Source of the DNA: Halomonas socia
GTDB lineage: Bacteria; Pseudomonadota; Gammaproteobacteria; Pseudomonadales; Halomonadaceae
NCBI RefSeq assembly: GCF_010977575.1
Contig: NZ_CP048812.1
Coordinates: 1,860,001 to 1,924,000 of the forward strand
Reading direction: 5' to 3'
DNA: 64,000 nt
Every line of letters starts with the position of its first letter. The first letter of the stretch is position 1. The notes under the pieces are model-generated. The model was not told the DNA's origin. It did no database searches and worked only from the letters and a program-made list of their open reading frames with translations. This document shows, one piece after another, positions 1 to 9,235 of the stretch. Both the position numbers and the translations under genes were made by a program.

Positions 1-103
1 TCGAGGGCTTCCTGTAATGCCCGGGAATCTTGACGCGTTCGCCATTGGGGAACTGACGGACGTGGGTAGGAACATAGACGCGTTCGATGATGCTCTTGCT
101 CAT
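1..103 (-). CDS. Small hypothetical protein, 5' part only
   Basis: The reading frame starts at an ATG at 103 and runs off the left edge, so only the first 34 residues are visible (MSKSIIERVYVPTHV...). A strong AGGAGG lies 11 bases upstream of the ATG, which supports a real translated gene. The visible part is basic, with no signal peptide or membrane segment. I do not recognise a family. It lies just downstream of the Nudix gene on the same strand and may be cotranscribed with it. Confidence 0.55.
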   Translation of the reverse strand, partial: MSKSIIERVYVPTHVRQFPNGERVKIPGHYRKPS

Positions 104-172
104 GGTGATATGGCCTCCTAACTCAGTCGTGCCCCTCGGTGAGGGCAGTGATCACGATGACTGATACCTCCG

Positions 173-637
173 TTAGTCTGCGCCTGAAAGCGGCGATATT
201 TCAATATCCGTTTGCGACGCTCGAGACGCATTCGCGATGGTCCAGGGCAGTACCTTATTGCGGGTCAGGGGGGCCAGCGGCAGGCCAAGCGCCTGGTGTG
301 GCGTCACCCAGCGCAGCTCCGCGATTTCGGCGGCAGGTGTCACACAGCCTGCGATGTTGACCCTGAACAGGTGGGCTCGGATCTGCTGGCCTGGCTCATT
401 CGCCGCGGGGGCTTGGTACTCCCCTACGTAGACGAGACGCCCTGGACGCTGCGCCAACTCCTCGTGAAGCTCACGTACTAGTGCCGCTGCTGCTGTCTCG
501 CCGGGTTCGATCTTGCCGCCCGCTTGCATGAACGCCTGGGTATCGCGTTTACGCACCAGCAGCAGACGTCCTGCATCATCGACAATGATCGCAGCAGCGA
601 TGTGCAGGGGTGGGGCAGAGTTGGTCGGAGGGTTCAC
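173..637 (-). CDS. Nudix (MutT-like) hydrolase
   Basis: This is a 154-residue single-domain Nudix hydrolase. Enzymes of this family cleave nucleoside diphosphates linked to another moiety, in the cytoplasm with Mg2+. The Nudix box is clear: G41-x5-E47-x7-R55-E56-L57-H58-E59-E60, with Ala instead of Gly at the penultimate box position. The open frame extends further upstream, but the GTG at 637, after a GGGGGA stretch, sits 19 bases past the upstream gene's stop and starts the protein just before the first beta strand, so I chose it. The substrate (8-oxo-dGTP, another nucleotide or ADP-ribose) cannot be told from sequence. Confidence 0.85.
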   Translation of the reverse strand: MNPPTNSAPPLHIAAAIIVDDAGRLLLVRKRDTQAFMQAGGKIEPGETAAAALVRELHEELAQRPGRLVYVGEYQAPAANEPGQQIRAHLFRVNIAGCVTPAAEIAELRWVTPHQALGLPLAPLTRNKVLPWTIANASRASQTDIEISPLSGAD

Positions 638-656
638 TGAATCCCCCGAGAGTCGC

Positions 657-953
657 TCAGTGCAGCGGCGAGGCATGGCGCATGAAACGTACCGGCGGGC
701 GGTACTTGTCGCTGGGCGAGGCCTGACGCGAGGGCAGCACCCGCCAGCCACGCTCACTGGCCCACGCCTTGAGCGAGCGAAAATCGATCAGCGGGTTGGC
801 ATTGCTGGTGTAGGGCGTGTCGGCGGGGAAGGCCAGCGCGATATAGGTGTAGTAGGCGGTGGCGCTTTCTCGCTCGTGGGCCGCCAGGGCGCGGTCCAGC
901 GCTTGTTGCCACTGTCGGGAAACGTCCTGCTCGATTGCCAGAGGTGCGCTCAT
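657..953 (-). CDS. Hypothetical protein, 98 aa
   Basis: A small soluble protein of unknown function, starting MSAPLAIEQDVSRQW. The ATG at 953 is preceded by GGAGGG at good spacing and is preferred over an in-frame ATG ten codons upstream. The N-terminal half is helical and rich in Ala/Glu/Arg. The C-terminal half is basic and aromatic. There are no cysteines, signal peptide or membrane segments. It ends 19 bases before the Nudix start, so the two are probably cotranscribed. I do not recognise the family. Confidence 0.65.
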   Translation of the reverse strand: MSAPLAIEQDVSRQWQQALDRALAAHERESATAYYTYIALAFPADTPYTSNANPLIDFRSLKAWASERGWRVLPSRQASPSDKYRPPVRFMRHASPLH

Positions 954-1065
954 GGCAGTGCCCTCCATTGGGGTGGTCGGCATCCGTTGTGCCTATCGCA
1001 TGCTGGATAGGGGCAGCAGACGGTCAGTCAGTCGTGGATCATCCTTGCGTAACCTGGTGCGAGGA

Positions 1066-1087
1066 CTGCCCTCCCGAGGGAGGGCAG
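1066..1087 (-). terminator. Hairpin downstream of nrdB
   Basis: CTGCCCTCCC and GGGAGGGCAG form a perfect inverted repeat with a tight GA centre, starting 16 bases after the nrdB stop codon. No long T-tract follows on the minus strand, so termination strength is uncertain. Its position fits the end of the nrdAB transcript. Confidence 0.55.
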
Positions 1088-1102
1088 AGCATGGCGGTCG
1101 GT

Positions 1103-2355
1103 TCAATCCCAGCTCAGTGCGCCGCCCACCTGATACTCGGTGACGCGGGTCTCGAAGAAGTTCTTCTCCTTGCGCAGGTCGATGATCTCGCTCATCCACG
1201 GGAAGGGGTTCTGGGCACCGGGGTACTGCTCCTTCAGGCCGATCTGGGCCAGGCGGCGGTTGCAGATGAAGTGCAGGTACTCCTCCATGATCGCCGCGTT
1301 CATGCCCAGCACGCCGCGGGGCATGGTGTCGCGGGCGTAGGCAATCTCCAGCTCGGTGCCCTCGATGATCATCTGGGTCACCTCGTCCTGGAACTCGACA
1401 GTCCACAGCTGCGGGTTCTCGATCTTGATCTGGTTGATCATGTCGATGCCGAAATTCAGGTGCATCGACTCGTCGCGCAGGATGTACTGGAACTGCTCGG
1501 CGACGCCGGTCATCTTGTTGCGCCGGCCCATGGAGAGGATCTGGCTGAAGCCGCAGTAGAAGAAGATGCCCTCGGTGACGCAGTAGAAGGCCACCAGATT
1601 GCGCAGCAGCTCCTGGTCGGTCTCGGTGGTGCCGGTCTGGAAATCGGGACGTGCCAGCGACTGGGTGTGCTTGAGGCTCCAGGCCGACTTGGCGGCTACC
1701 GAGGGCACCTCGCGGTACATGTTGAAGACCGCGCCCTCGTCCATGCTCAGCGACTCCACGCAGTACTGGTAGGCGTGGGTGTGGATGGCCTCCTCGAAGG
1801 CCTGGCGCAGGAGGTATTGGCGGCACTCGGGTTGGTGATCAGGCGGTAGAGGGCCAGCACCAGGTTGTTGGCGACCAGCGAGTCGGCGGTGGAGAAGTAG
1901 CCGAGGCTGCGTTCGACGATGCGCCGCTCGTCGGCGGTGAGGCCGTCCTGGCTCTTCCACAGCGCGATGTCGGCGTTCATGTTCACTTCCTGGGGCATCC
2001 AGTGGTTGGCGCTGCCGTCCAGGTACTTCTGCCAGGCCCACTCATACTTGAACGGCACCAGTTGGTTCAAGTCGGCGCGGGCGTTGATCATCTGCTTGTC
2101 GTCGACCTCGATGCGCGCCGCACCCATCTCGAGCTCCTCGAGGCCGGCGGCCACGTCGAGCTCCTCCAGCGACTTGCGGGCCCGCGCCAGGCGCTCCTCG
2201 TCGGCGGTCTGGTAGCGGTTGCCGGTACCGCCCTCAGGCGCCTCCTCGGCATTCGCCGCCGCGGGCTTGGCCGGTGCAGGCTTGGGTGCCGCGTACTGCG
2301 GGCTGGATTCAGCGACCGCGCTGTCGTCCTCGTGGAATTCGTCCCAGTTCAGCAT
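1103..2355 (-). CDS. nrdB: Ribonucleoside-diphosphate reductase beta subunit (apparent frameshift)
   Basis: NrdB holds the di-iron centre and tyrosyl radical that activate NrdA for making deoxyribonucleotides. The N-terminal part ([11 protein letters not shown]..., start 2355 after AGGA) and the C-terminal part (from [21 protein letters not shown]) lie in two frames. They join inside the conserved stretch after LITNP, where one base is missing from the GGG run at 1829-1831 (CCC on the coding strand, where CCCC is needed). Restoring it gives 417 residues. Iron-ligand motifs are intact on both sides: [14 protein letters not shown], and [10 protein letters not shown] further on. The first 65 residues form a Pro/Ala-rich linker. 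Since this is an essential enzyme, an assembly error is the likely cause. Confidence 0.9.
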
Positions 2356-2417
2356 TTGTCTATCCTGTTCTCTGGCATAGGCGCCAGTGCCTGGCGCCGG
2401 TGGCTTAGACTCTGTTT

Positions 2418-2466
2418 GCTTCGAGCTTCGAGCTTCGAGCTTCGAGCTTCGAGCTTCGAGCTTCGA
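2418..2466. repeat. Seven perfect tandem copies of GCTTCGA
   Basis: Exactly 49 bases consist of seven uninterrupted copies of a 7-bp unit (TCGAAGC on the coding strand of nrdAB). The array lies in the nrdA-nrdB intergenic stretch (2356-2500). It is not within either gene, so copy number changes would not shift a reading frame. TCGA is self-complementary, so the array can also fold on itself. Confidence 0.97.
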
Positions 2467-2500
2467 GTGGCTCGCTGCCCGCAGCCGGCGCGGAGCGCCG

Positions 2501-5386
2501 TTACTGGCATGCCTCGCAGCCCAGTTCATCGATATCCCCGGCCGAAGGGGCGCGTGAGCCGCTGCCTGCCTTGCCAGTGAGGAAGTCATCGAGCCCGCGC
2601 GGCTCGGGGGTGACTGCCGGGGCTGGCGCCGGCGCGCCGTTGCCCACGGCGTTGAGATTGCCGCGCTCGACGGTGGACTTCTCCACCGAGGTGGCGCCCA
2701 GGGCGCGCAGGTAGTAGGTGGTCTTGAGCCCCAGGTACCAGGCCATGCGGTAGGTCACGTCGAGCTTCTTGCCCGAGACACCCTTGATATAGAGGTTCAG
2801 CGACTGGGCCTGGTCGATCCACTTCTGGCGCCGCGAGGCGGCCTCGACCAGCCACTTGGGCTCGACCTCGAAGGCGGTGGCGTACTTGGCCTTGAGGTCC
2901 TCGGGAACTCGCTCGATGGGCTGCACGCTACCGTCGTAGTACTTGAGGTCGTTGATCATCACCTCGTCCCACAGGCCGCGCTCCTTGAGGTCGTTGACCA
3001 TGTAGGCATTGACCACGGTGAACTCGCCCGACAGATTCGACTTCACGTAGAGGTTCTGATAGGTCGGTTCGATCGACTGCGACACGCCACAGATATTGGA
3101 GATCGTTGCGGTGGGGGCGATCGCCATCACGTTGGAGTTGCGCATGCCCTGGGTCGCGATCTTGCTGCGGATGCTCGACCAGTCCTGGGTGGCGGAGGTA
3201 TCCACTGCGATGTACTTCTCGCCGCGCTCGGTCTTGAGCCTGTCGATGGAGTCGATGGGCAGCATACCCTGGCTCCACAGCGAGCCCTCGAAGCTCTCGT
3301 AGCGGCCACGCTCGGCGGCCAGGTCGCTGGAGGCCTCAATGGCGTGGTAGCTGACCAGTTCCATGGAGCGATCGGCGAAGGCCACTGCTTCCTGGCTGGC
3401 GTAGGCGATGCCGTGGGCGTAGAGGGCGTCCTGGAAGCCCATGATGCCGAGCCCCACCGGGCGGTGCTTCAGGTTGGAGTTGCGCGCCTGGGGCACCGCG
3501 TAATAGTTGATGTCGATGACATTATCGAGCATCCGCACGGCGGTGCGCACGGTGCGCCTCAGCTTGGCGTCGTCGAGCTGGCCGTCGACCACGTGCTGGG
3601 CCAGGTTGACGGAACCCAGGTTGCACACCGCGATTTCGTCGGGGCTGGTGTTGAGCGTGATCTCGGTGCACAGGTTGGAGGAGTGCACCACCCCGGCATG
3701 CTGCTGCGGGCTACGCAGGTTGCAGGGATCCTTGAAGGTGATCCAGGGGTGGCCGGTCTCGAACAGCATCGAGAGCATCTTGCGCCACAGGTCCTTGGCG
3801 CGGACGCGCTTGAACAGCTTGAGCTGACCGCTGCGGGTCATCTCCTCGTACTCCTCGAAGCGCTTCTCGAAGGCGGCGCCGTAGAGGTCGTGGAGGTCCG
3901 GACAAGTGGCCGGCGAGAACAGCGTCCACTCCTTGTCATCGAAGACGCGCTTCATGAACAGGTCCGGCACCCAGTTGGCGGTGTTCATGTCATGGGTGCG
4001 GCGGCGGTCGTCGCCGGTGTTCTTGCGCAGCTCGAGGAACTCCTCGATGTCGAGGTGCCAGGTCTCGAGGTAGGCACATACCGCGCCCTTGCGCTTGCCG
4101 CCCTGGTTGACCGCCACGGCGGTGTCGTTGACCACCTTGAGGAACGGCACCACGCCCTGGCTCTTGCCGTTGGTGCCCTTGATGTAGGAGCCCAGCGCGC
4201 GCACCGGCGTCCAGTCGTTGCCCAGGCCACCGGCCCACTTGGAGAGCATGGCGTTGTCGCGGATGGCGCTGTAGATGCTGTCCAGGTCGTCGGGCACAGT
4301 GGTCAGGTAGCAGCTGGAGAGCTGGCTGCGCTGGGTGCCGGAGTTGAACAGCGTGGGCGTCGAGGCCATGTAGTCGAAGCTGGAGAGCAGCTCGTAGAAT
4401 TCGATGGCGCGCGCTTCGCGGTCGTCCTCGTTGAGCGCCAGACCCATCGCCACGCGCATGAACATCACCTGGGGCAATTCGTAGCGCACGTCGTCCTGGT
4501 GGATGAAGTAGCGGTCGTAGAGGGTCTGCAGGCCAAGGTAGGTGAAGGCCATGTCGCGACTGTGGTCCAGTGCATCGCCGAGGCGCTCGAGGTCGAACTC
4601 GGCGAGCCGCTCGTCGAGCTGTTCGAAGCCGATGCCGCGCTCGATATAAGCCTTGAAGGCCGGCTTGTAGAGCTCGGCCATCTCCTGGTAGGTGGCCTCT
4701 TCGGCGACGCCCAGGAACGACAGCGCCTCGCGGCGCAGGTTGTCCTGCAGCAGGCGGGCGGTGACGTAGGTGTAGTTGGGGTCCTTCTCGACCAGGGTGC
4801 GGGCGGTCATCATCAGCGCCTGGGAGACGCCGTCGACGGTCACGCCATCGTAGAGGTTCTTCAGCGAGTCCTCGACGATCTTGTTGGGATCGACGTTGGT
4901 CAGCCCTTCGCAGGCGTCGAACACCAGGGTCTCGACGCGGCCCAGGTCGAGCGGACGGCGGCTGCCGTCGAGGGCGGTGACGTTGAGCGTCGGGTGCGGT
5001 TTCTCGATGTCGCCGCCGGCGGCGGCGCGGGCCCGGGCGTGCTCCTCGCGATAGAGCACGTAGGCGCGGGCGACTTTCTGCTCGCCGGCGCGCATCAGCG
5101 CCAGTTCCACTTGGTCCTGGATATCTTCGATATGCAGAGTGCCGCCGTCGGGCATGCGACGCAGGAAGGCCTCGCTGATAACGTTGGAGGACTGGGCCAC
5201 GAAGTCGCGGACCCGCGACGAGGCGCCGGCGTTGTCGCCTTCCACGGCGATGAATGCCTTGGTCATCGCCACCGAGATCTTGCTGGCATCGAATGAGACG
5301 ACGTCGCCGCCTCGCTTGATCACCCGCAGCTGGTTGGGGGCGGTCACGTTCACCGGCGTCTTGCCGGGAGTCAGAGTGGTATCCAT
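2501..5386 (-). CDS. nrdA: Ribonucleoside-diphosphate reductase alpha subunit
   Basis: This is the catalytic class Ia subunit, 961 residues. An ATP-cone occupies about residues 20-115. The reductase barrel carries the redox Cys in QLSSCYL and the catalytic N-L-C-T-E motif followed by [10 protein letters not shown]. The C-terminal tail ends CEACQ, the mobile dithiol pair that re-reduces the active site. The start at 5386 ([10 protein letters not shown]) gives the usual domain start; an upstream ATG would add 29 proline-rich residues and looks non-coding. nrdB follows on the same strand after 145 bp that contain a heptamer repeat. NrdR boxes and a DnaA-box-like site precede the gene. Confidence 0.96.
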   Translation of the reverse strand: MDTTLTPGKTPVNVTAPNQLRVIKRGGDVVSFDASKISVAMTKAFIAVEGDNAGASSRVRDFVAQSSNVISEAFLRRMPDGGTLHIEDIQDQVELALMRAGEQKVARAYVLYREEHARARAAAGGDIEKPHPTLNVTALDGSRRPLDLGRVETLVFDACEGLTNVDPNKIVEDSLKNLYDGVTVDGVSQALMMTARTLVEKDPNYTYVTARLLQDNLRREALSFLGVAEEATYQEMAELYKPAFKAYIERGIGFEQLDERLAEFDLERLGDALDHSRDMAFTYLGLQTLYDRYFIHQDDVRYELPQVMFMRVAMGLALNEDDREARAIEFYELLSSFDYMASTPTLFNSGTQRSQLSSCYLTTVPDDLDSIYSAIRDNAMLSKWAGGLGNDWTPVRALGSYIKGTNGKSQGVVPFLKVVNDTAVAVNQGGKRKGAVCAYLETWHLDIEEFLELRKNTGDDRRRTHDMNTANWVPDLFMKRVFDDKEWTLFSPATCPDLHDLYGAAFEKRFEEYEEMTRSGQLKLFKRVRAKDLWRKMLSMLFETGHPWITFKDPCNLRSPQQHAGVVHSSNLCTEITLNTSPDEIAVCNLGSVNLAQHVVDGQLDDAKLRRTVRTAVRMLDNVIDINYYAVPQARNSNLKHRPVGLGIMGFQDALYAHGIAYASQEAVAFADRSMELVSYHAIEASSDLAAERGRYESFEGSLWSQGMLPIDSIDRLKTERGEKYIAVDTSATQDWSSIRSKIATQGMRNSNVMAIAPTATISNICGVSQSIEPTYQNLYVKSNLSGEFTVVNAYMVNDLKERGLWDEVMINDLKYYDGSVQPIERVPEDLKAKYATAFEVEPKWLVEAASRRQKWIDQAQSLNLYIKGVSGKKLDVTYRMAWYLGLKTTYYLRALGATSVEKSTVERGNLNAVGNGAPAPAPAVTPEPRGLDDFLTGKAGSGSRAPSAGDIDELGCEACQ

Positions 5387-5522
5387 GGCGCCGTGTCGTC
5401 CTAGCGGTGGTGGTTGGAAAGCAGCGCGAGACGCGCCTTGCCGCCCAGAGAAAAGCGGGCAAATTGGCTGCACTTGACGCGATGTCGGTGCAAGTTGACA
5501 GTCGTAAGGTGACTTGTTAAGT

Positions 5523-5538
5523 ACACACTATGTTGTGT
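5523..5538 (-). promoter_or_regulatory. NrdR box 1
   Basis: ACACACTATGTTGTGT matches the NrdR consensus acaCwAtATaTwGtgt at nearly every position. NrdR is the ATP/dATP-sensing repressor of ribonucleotide reductase genes. The site begins 137 bases upstream of the nrdA start. Confidence 0.88.
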
Positions 5539-5553
5539 TCCTATGGGTCACAA

Positions 5554-5569
5554 GCACAAGATAGTGTGC
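5554..5569 (-). promoter_or_regulatory. NrdR box 2
   Basis: GCACAAGATAGTGTGC is a second NrdR box. It starts exactly 31 bases from box 1, the three-helical-turn spacing typical of paired NrdR boxes, so both lie on the same face of the DNA. Confidence 0.86.
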
Positions 5570-5585
5570 TGTTTGGCTTTCAGCA

Positions 5586-5594
5586 AGTGGATAA
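5586..5594 (-). promoter_or_regulatory. DnaA-box-like site
   Basis: On the minus strand the nine bases read TTATCCACT, one mismatch from the DnaA box TTATCCACA. DnaA is known to bind upstream of nrdAB in E. coli, so the position is sensible. A single site with one mismatch is weak evidence alone. Confidence 0.4.
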
Positions 5595-5730
5595 GCTGTG
5601 CATATCGTGTGACTCTCCTGGGTGTGAATCGACGCCCCTCGACAGGCCGCATGCTAGAGCGTTTCACGGCCGGGCGGTGCGGCCGAAAAGAGGCTAAATG
5701 AGAAACGCTCGCTGCAAATTCGGTTATTTC

Positions 5731-5750
5731 GGGTATCCTTGGGTATCATT
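5731..5750 (+). promoter_or_regulatory. Tandem 10-bp direct repeat upstream of the rstA-like gene
   Basis: GGGTATCCTT is followed directly by GGGTATCATT: two copies with one difference and a 10-bp period. OmpR-family response regulators usually bind such tandem repeats. It lies about 120 bases upstream of the regulator start and may be an autoregulatory site (inference). Confidence 0.4.
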
Positions 5751-5868
5751 CGCCAATAACAATGTGGCCCTGTAGTGCCCTGGGTAAGCTGGCGTTGCAG
5801 GATGTCGCGAAAATGATGCTGCCGAGCAGCCGGCGGCCGTTTCCCCAACAACGGACGGATATGACGGG

Positions 5869-6582
5869 ATGGAACAACGCGTGGAGCGCAACGACCAGGA
5901 TCATGTACTGATCATCGAAGATGACGAGCGGCTCGCCGAGCTGACCCGGGACTATCTCGAAGCCAACGGCTTCCAGGTGACTGTCGAGGCCGACGGCGCG
6001 CGTGGCGTAGAGCGTATCGTCTCGCTGCAGCCGGATCTGGTGATTCTCGATCTGATGCTGCCGGGGGAGGACGGCCTGTCGATCTGCCGTCGGGCGCGCA
6101 ACGACTATGCCGGGCCGATCCTGATGCTGACGGCGCGCACCGACGACATGGATCAGGTGCTGGGACTGGAAATGGGCGCCGATGACTACGTGCCCAAGCC
6201 GGTCCAGCCACGGGTACTGCTGGCCCGGATGCGGGCCTTGATGCGGCGCACCGAGAGTGGCGAAAGCGGCGGTGAGGCGCGCCTCACCTTCAATAATCTG
6301 GTGGTCGACAGCGCTACCCGCGAGGCCTGGCTGGAGGGGGATCGCATCGACCTGACCAGCGCCGAGTTCGACCTGCTGTGGCTGCTCGCCAGCCACGCCG
6401 GGCGGGTGTTGACCCGTGAAGAGATCTTCAGCGAGCTACGTGGCATCAAGTACGACGGCCAGGATCGCTCCATCGATGTACGGGTGTCGCGCATCCGGCC
6501 CAAGATCGGCGACGATCCCAATCATCCGCACCGCATCAAGACGGTGCGCAGCAAGGGCTATCTGTTCGTCAAGGACAGCTGA
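5869..6582 (+). CDS. RstA-like OmpR-family response regulator
   Basis: A 237-residue two-domain transcription factor. The receiver domain (about residues 12-125) has the acidic pair E17-D18-D19, phospho-acceptor D61, T88 and K110. The C-terminal winged helix (about 140-234) has the OmpR pattern, with LTSAEFDLLWLLASH and the recognition region RSIDVRVSRIRPKI. The phrase LEMGADDYVPKP resembles RstA more than PhoB or OmpR. The sensor kinase overlaps it by one base (TGATG), so they form one operon and a cognate pair. Target genes cannot be read from the sequence, so I leave the symbol blank. Confidence 0.88.
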   Translation: MEQRVERNDQDHVLIIEDDERLAELTRDYLEANGFQVTVEADGARGVERIVSLQPDLVILDLMLPGEDGLSICRRARNDYAGPILMLTARTDDMDQVLGLEMGADDYVPKPVQPRVLLARMRALMRRTESGESGGEARLTFNNLVVDSATREAWLEGDRIDLTSAEFDLLWLLASHAGRVLTREEIFSELRGIKYDGQDRSIDVRVSRIRPKIGDDPNHPHRIKTVRSKGYLFVKDS

Positions 6583-8186
6583 TGCTGCGGCCGCTCTCGG
6601 GCAGTACCTTCCTGCGCGTCTACGTGCTGTTGGCGTTGGCCCTGGTACTGGCGTTCGGACTGGCGCTGAGCGGCTTCACACTGGTCGATCAGGTGCGCCG
6701 CGAGGAGTACCGTGAACAGCTTGCCGAGGCGCCGATGCGCCTGCTTGCCGGCCAACTGGGCGCTGAGCCCGAGGCGCAGCGCAGCCAGTGGCTGGCGCAG
6801 CGCGGCACCGAACTCAACGTCGAACTGCAACTGCATGAAGCCCCACCTGATGGCTTCGGCTACTTTCAGCGTGCCCGGCTCGACGAGGACCGCGTGCTGA
6901 TCGAGACCCAAGGCGACGCGGACTGGCAGTTGTTCATGCGGTTGCCCGGCGAAAGCACGACCCTGGAGGCGGGCCTCCAGGGCATCAGTGAGTCGCAGCT
7001 ACGCGGCATGGCGGCCCTGCTCGGCGAGTGGCTGGCCGACCCGCTGCTGCGTCATCAGCGTGTCGCCGAGCTGTCCAGCGGGGCGCTACCGATCACCCTG
7101 AGCGATGCGCCGCCGCGGCGACTCGACAGCGCCCAACTGGCGCGGCTGGGCGCCGGCGAGGTGATCCTGCACCTGGCCCCCGAGGCCTGGAGTCTGACGC
7201 TGTTCCTGCAGTTGGACAGTGGCACCCAACTGCAGTCGGTGCAGTGGCTGCAGGTGGGGCCGATCCACGCCTTCGAGCCGATGCCGCTGTCGCTGTCGTT
7301 GCTGCTGCTGGTGCTGATGCTCGGCGTGCTGGCCGGCACCATCTACCTGATCGTGCGCGGGGTCGAGGCGCGCATGGCCAGGCTCGAGCTGGCCGCCACG
7401 CGCATCGCTGGCGGCCACCTAGACACCCGGGTCAAGGTCGAGAGCAGCGACTTCCTGGGCCGACTGGGAATGGCCTTCAACGGCATGGCCGCCCAGGTAC
7501 AGGCGCTGCTGCGCGCCCAACAGGAGATGATCCGGGCGGTGTCCCACGAGCTGCGCACACCGGTGGCGCGAATTCGCTTCGCGGTGCAGATGGTCGAGGA
7601 CATGACCGACGATGAGGCGGTGCGCCGCCAGCTGTCGGGCATCGACGGCGACATCGAGGAGCTCGACGGCCTGATCGACGAGATCCTCACCTATGCGCGG
7701 TTGGGCAGCGACCAGGCCCACGGCGTCGAGCTGGCCACCGAGCCGCTGGAGTGCCGGGCCATGGCGCAGCGGGTCATCGACGCCCTGGCCGGGCTACATG
7801 GCCAGCTGCGCATCGAGCTGGCAGCAGGCGAAGAGTTCGAGCTCGAGGCCGAGCCGCGCTACCTGCAGCGGGCGCTGCAGAACCTGGTGGCCAACGCTTG
7901 CCGGCATGCCGAACGGCGGGTGCTGATCAGCCTGCATAACGACGCGCGGGCGGTACGCATCGATGTCGAGGATGACGGCCCCGGGGTACCTGAGCAGGAT
8001 CGCCAGGAAGTCTTCAAGCCCTTCGCACGCCTCGACGATAGCCGTGCCCGCCGCTCCGGCGGCTATGGCCTGGGGCTGTCCATCGTGCACAAGGTCATGG
8101 CCTGGCACGGTGGCAGCGTGATGGTCGACGACAGCCCTACGCTTGGCGGCGCGCGCTTCAGCCTGCTGCTGCCCGGTGGGGCCTGA
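6582..8186 (+). CDS. RstB-like sensor histidine kinase
   Basis: A 534-residue inner-membrane kinase. TM1 spans about residues 10-33 and TM2 about 235-258, with a roughly 200-residue periplasmic sensor between them. HAMP is about 258-312, the dimerisation/phosphoacceptor domain has H322 in RAVSHELRTPVAR, and the HATPase has N (NLVANACRH), G1 (DDGPGVP) and G2 (GYGLGLSIV) boxes. It presumably phosphorylates the upstream response regulator. The periplasmic region is longer than in E. coli RstB (433 residues in total), so the signal may differ. Confidence 0.88.
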   Translation: MLRPLSGSTFLRVYVLLALALVLAFGLALSGFTLVDQVRREEYREQLAEAPMRLLAGQLGAEPEAQRSQWLAQRGTELNVELQLHEAPPDGFGYFQRARLDEDRVLIETQGDADWQLFMRLPGESTTLEAGLQGISESQLRGMAALLGEWLADPLLRHQRVAELSSGALPITLSDAPPRRLDSAQLARLGAGEVILHLAPEAWSLTLFLQLDSGTQLQSVQWLQVGPIHAFEPMPLSLSLLLLVLMLGVLAGTIYLIVRGVEARMARLELAATRIAGGHLDTRVKVESSDFLGRLGMAFNGMAAQVQALLRAQQEMIRAVSHELRTPVARIRFAVQMVEDMTDDEAVRRQLSGIDGDIEELDGLIDEILTYARLGSDQAHGVELATEPLECRAMAQRVIDALAGLHGQLRIELAAGEEFELEAEPRYLQRALQNLVANACRHAERRVLISLHNDARAVRIDVEDDGPGVPEQDRQEVFKPFARLDDSRARRSGGYGLGLSIVHKVMAWHGGSVMVDDSPTLGGARFSLLLPGGA

Positions 8187-8189
8187 ACC

Positions 8190-9104
8190 TCAGGCCGGCT
8201 TGATCCCCTCCAGCACCGCGAACGAGGTCTCCCGCGCGGTGCGCAGAAAATCCTCCATCCATGGTGCCTCGCGAGTCTCCTCGCGGATCGCCGCGAACAG
8301 CGTGCTCCACATGCCTTCCTCGCCCAGCACCACGCCGCGCACGTAGTCGCGTTCGAGGTATTCGGTGAGCGCCCAGTTGGGCAGCGCGCAGACGCCGCGG
8401 CCGCTGGCCACCAGCTGCATCATCATGATGGTCAGCTCGGCGGTACGGATCTCACGCGGCTCGACGCCGGCGGGGTCGAGAAACTGGCTGAAGACGTCGA
8501 GGCGCGCGTGTTCCACCGGGTAGGTGATCAGCGTCTCCTCGGCCAGGTCGTCGGGGGTGATCCAGGCGCGTCCGGCCAGGCGGTGCTGCTTGGCCACCGC
8601 CAGCAGGCCCTGGTAGCGGAACAGCGGCTCATAGTGCACGCCGGCCAGCGGCTGAGGGTCGGCGGTGATCACCAGGTCGAGCTGCTCGCGGGCCAGTGCC
8701 GGTAGCGGGTCGAAGTGGTGGCCGCCGGGAATGTCGACCTCGACCTCCGGCCAGTGGTCGCGGAAGTAGTCGATGGTCGGCATCAGCCATTGAAAGCAGC
8801 TGTGGCATTCGATGGCCATGTGCAGGCGGCCCTGCTCGTTGCCGGCGAGCCTGGCCAGGTCGCGCTCGGCCATGCGCACCTGGGGCAGGATCTGCTCGGC
8901 CAGGGCCAGCAGCCGCTGGCCGGCACGGGTGAACTCCACCGGCCGGGTCTTGCGCAGGAACAGCGGGCTGCCCAGCCGCTCCTCGAGGTCCTTGAGCTGG
9001 TGGGAGAGCGCCGACTGGGTGAGGTGAACCCGCTCGGCGGCTTCCACCAGCGAGCCGGCGTCGCGCAGGGCGATCAGGGTGCGGAGATGGCGTAGCTCGA
9101 GCAT
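8190..9104 (-). CDS. metR: LysR-type regulator of methionine biosynthesis
   Basis: A 304-residue LysR-type transcription factor with an N-terminal helix-turn-helix (SLVEAAERVHLTQSALSHQL, about residues 18-37) and a substrate-binding-type effector domain. Sequence style and the divergent position against metE (131 bp apart) identify it as MetR, which uses homocysteine as co-effector to activate metE. It ends three bases from the rstB-like stop, convergently, with no room for a separate terminator. The ATG at 9104 is the only sensible start. Confidence 0.92.
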   Translation of the reverse strand: MLELRHLRTLIALRDAGSLVEAAERVHLTQSALSHQLKDLEERLGSPLFLRKTRPVEFTRAGQRLLALAEQILPQVRMAERDLARLAGNEQGRLHMAIECHSCFQWLMPTIDYFRDHWPEVEVDIPGGHHFDPLPALAREQLDLVITADPQPLAGVHYEPLFRYQGLLAVAKQHRLAGRAWITPDDLAEETLITYPVEHARLDVFSQFLDPAGVEPREIRTAELTIMMMQLVASGRGVCALPNWALTEYLERDYVRGVVLGEEGMWSTLFAAIREETREAPWMEDFLRTARETSFAVLEGIKPA

Positions 9105-9122
9105 GATGAGTTATTTTCACTT

Positions 9123-9132
9123 TGAAGATTAA
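9123..9132. promoter_or_regulatory. Candidate MetR site in the metR-metE divergent promoter
   Basis: TGAAGATTAA matches the MetR consensus TGAANNTTCA at 7 of 8 fixed positions. It overlaps a second inverted arrangement, TTCA-CTT-TGAA, just to the left. The AT-rich stretch 9125-9150 probably holds the promoters. Confidence 0.45.
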
Positions 9133-9235
9133 TTAATTTAGTTTGATTCACCTTTTGGTGCCAGCCAGACTGCCTTCACTGCGTATGGCGACGCCGCCAT
9201 AAATCATATCGGTTTATTACCTCAAGGGTTAGCAC

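Larger units (their letters stand above)
5387..5868. promoter_or_regulatory. nrdA / rstA-like divergent intergenic region
   Basis: These 482 bases hold no gene I can support. The short minus-strand frames here lack a good start and overlap the response regulator antisense. The left half carries the nrdA control sites (two NrdR boxes, a DnaA-like box). The right half carries a tandem 10-bp repeat upstream of the two-component operon. Confidence 0.7.

Noticed and set aside
1829-1831. Programmed frameshift in nrdB
   Set aside because: No slippery heptamer or stimulatory structure is obvious, and four other genes show the same type of one-base loss, so an assembly error explains it better.
3344-5296. 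650-codon plus-strand open frame
   Set aside because: Lies entirely antisense to nrdA, rich in Val/Gly/Ala/His as expected of a GC-rich shadow frame, and has no recognisable domain.
5654-5851. Small minus-strand frame upstream of the response regulator
   Set aside because: No ribosome binding site, unlikely composition, and it overlaps the putative promoter repeats.
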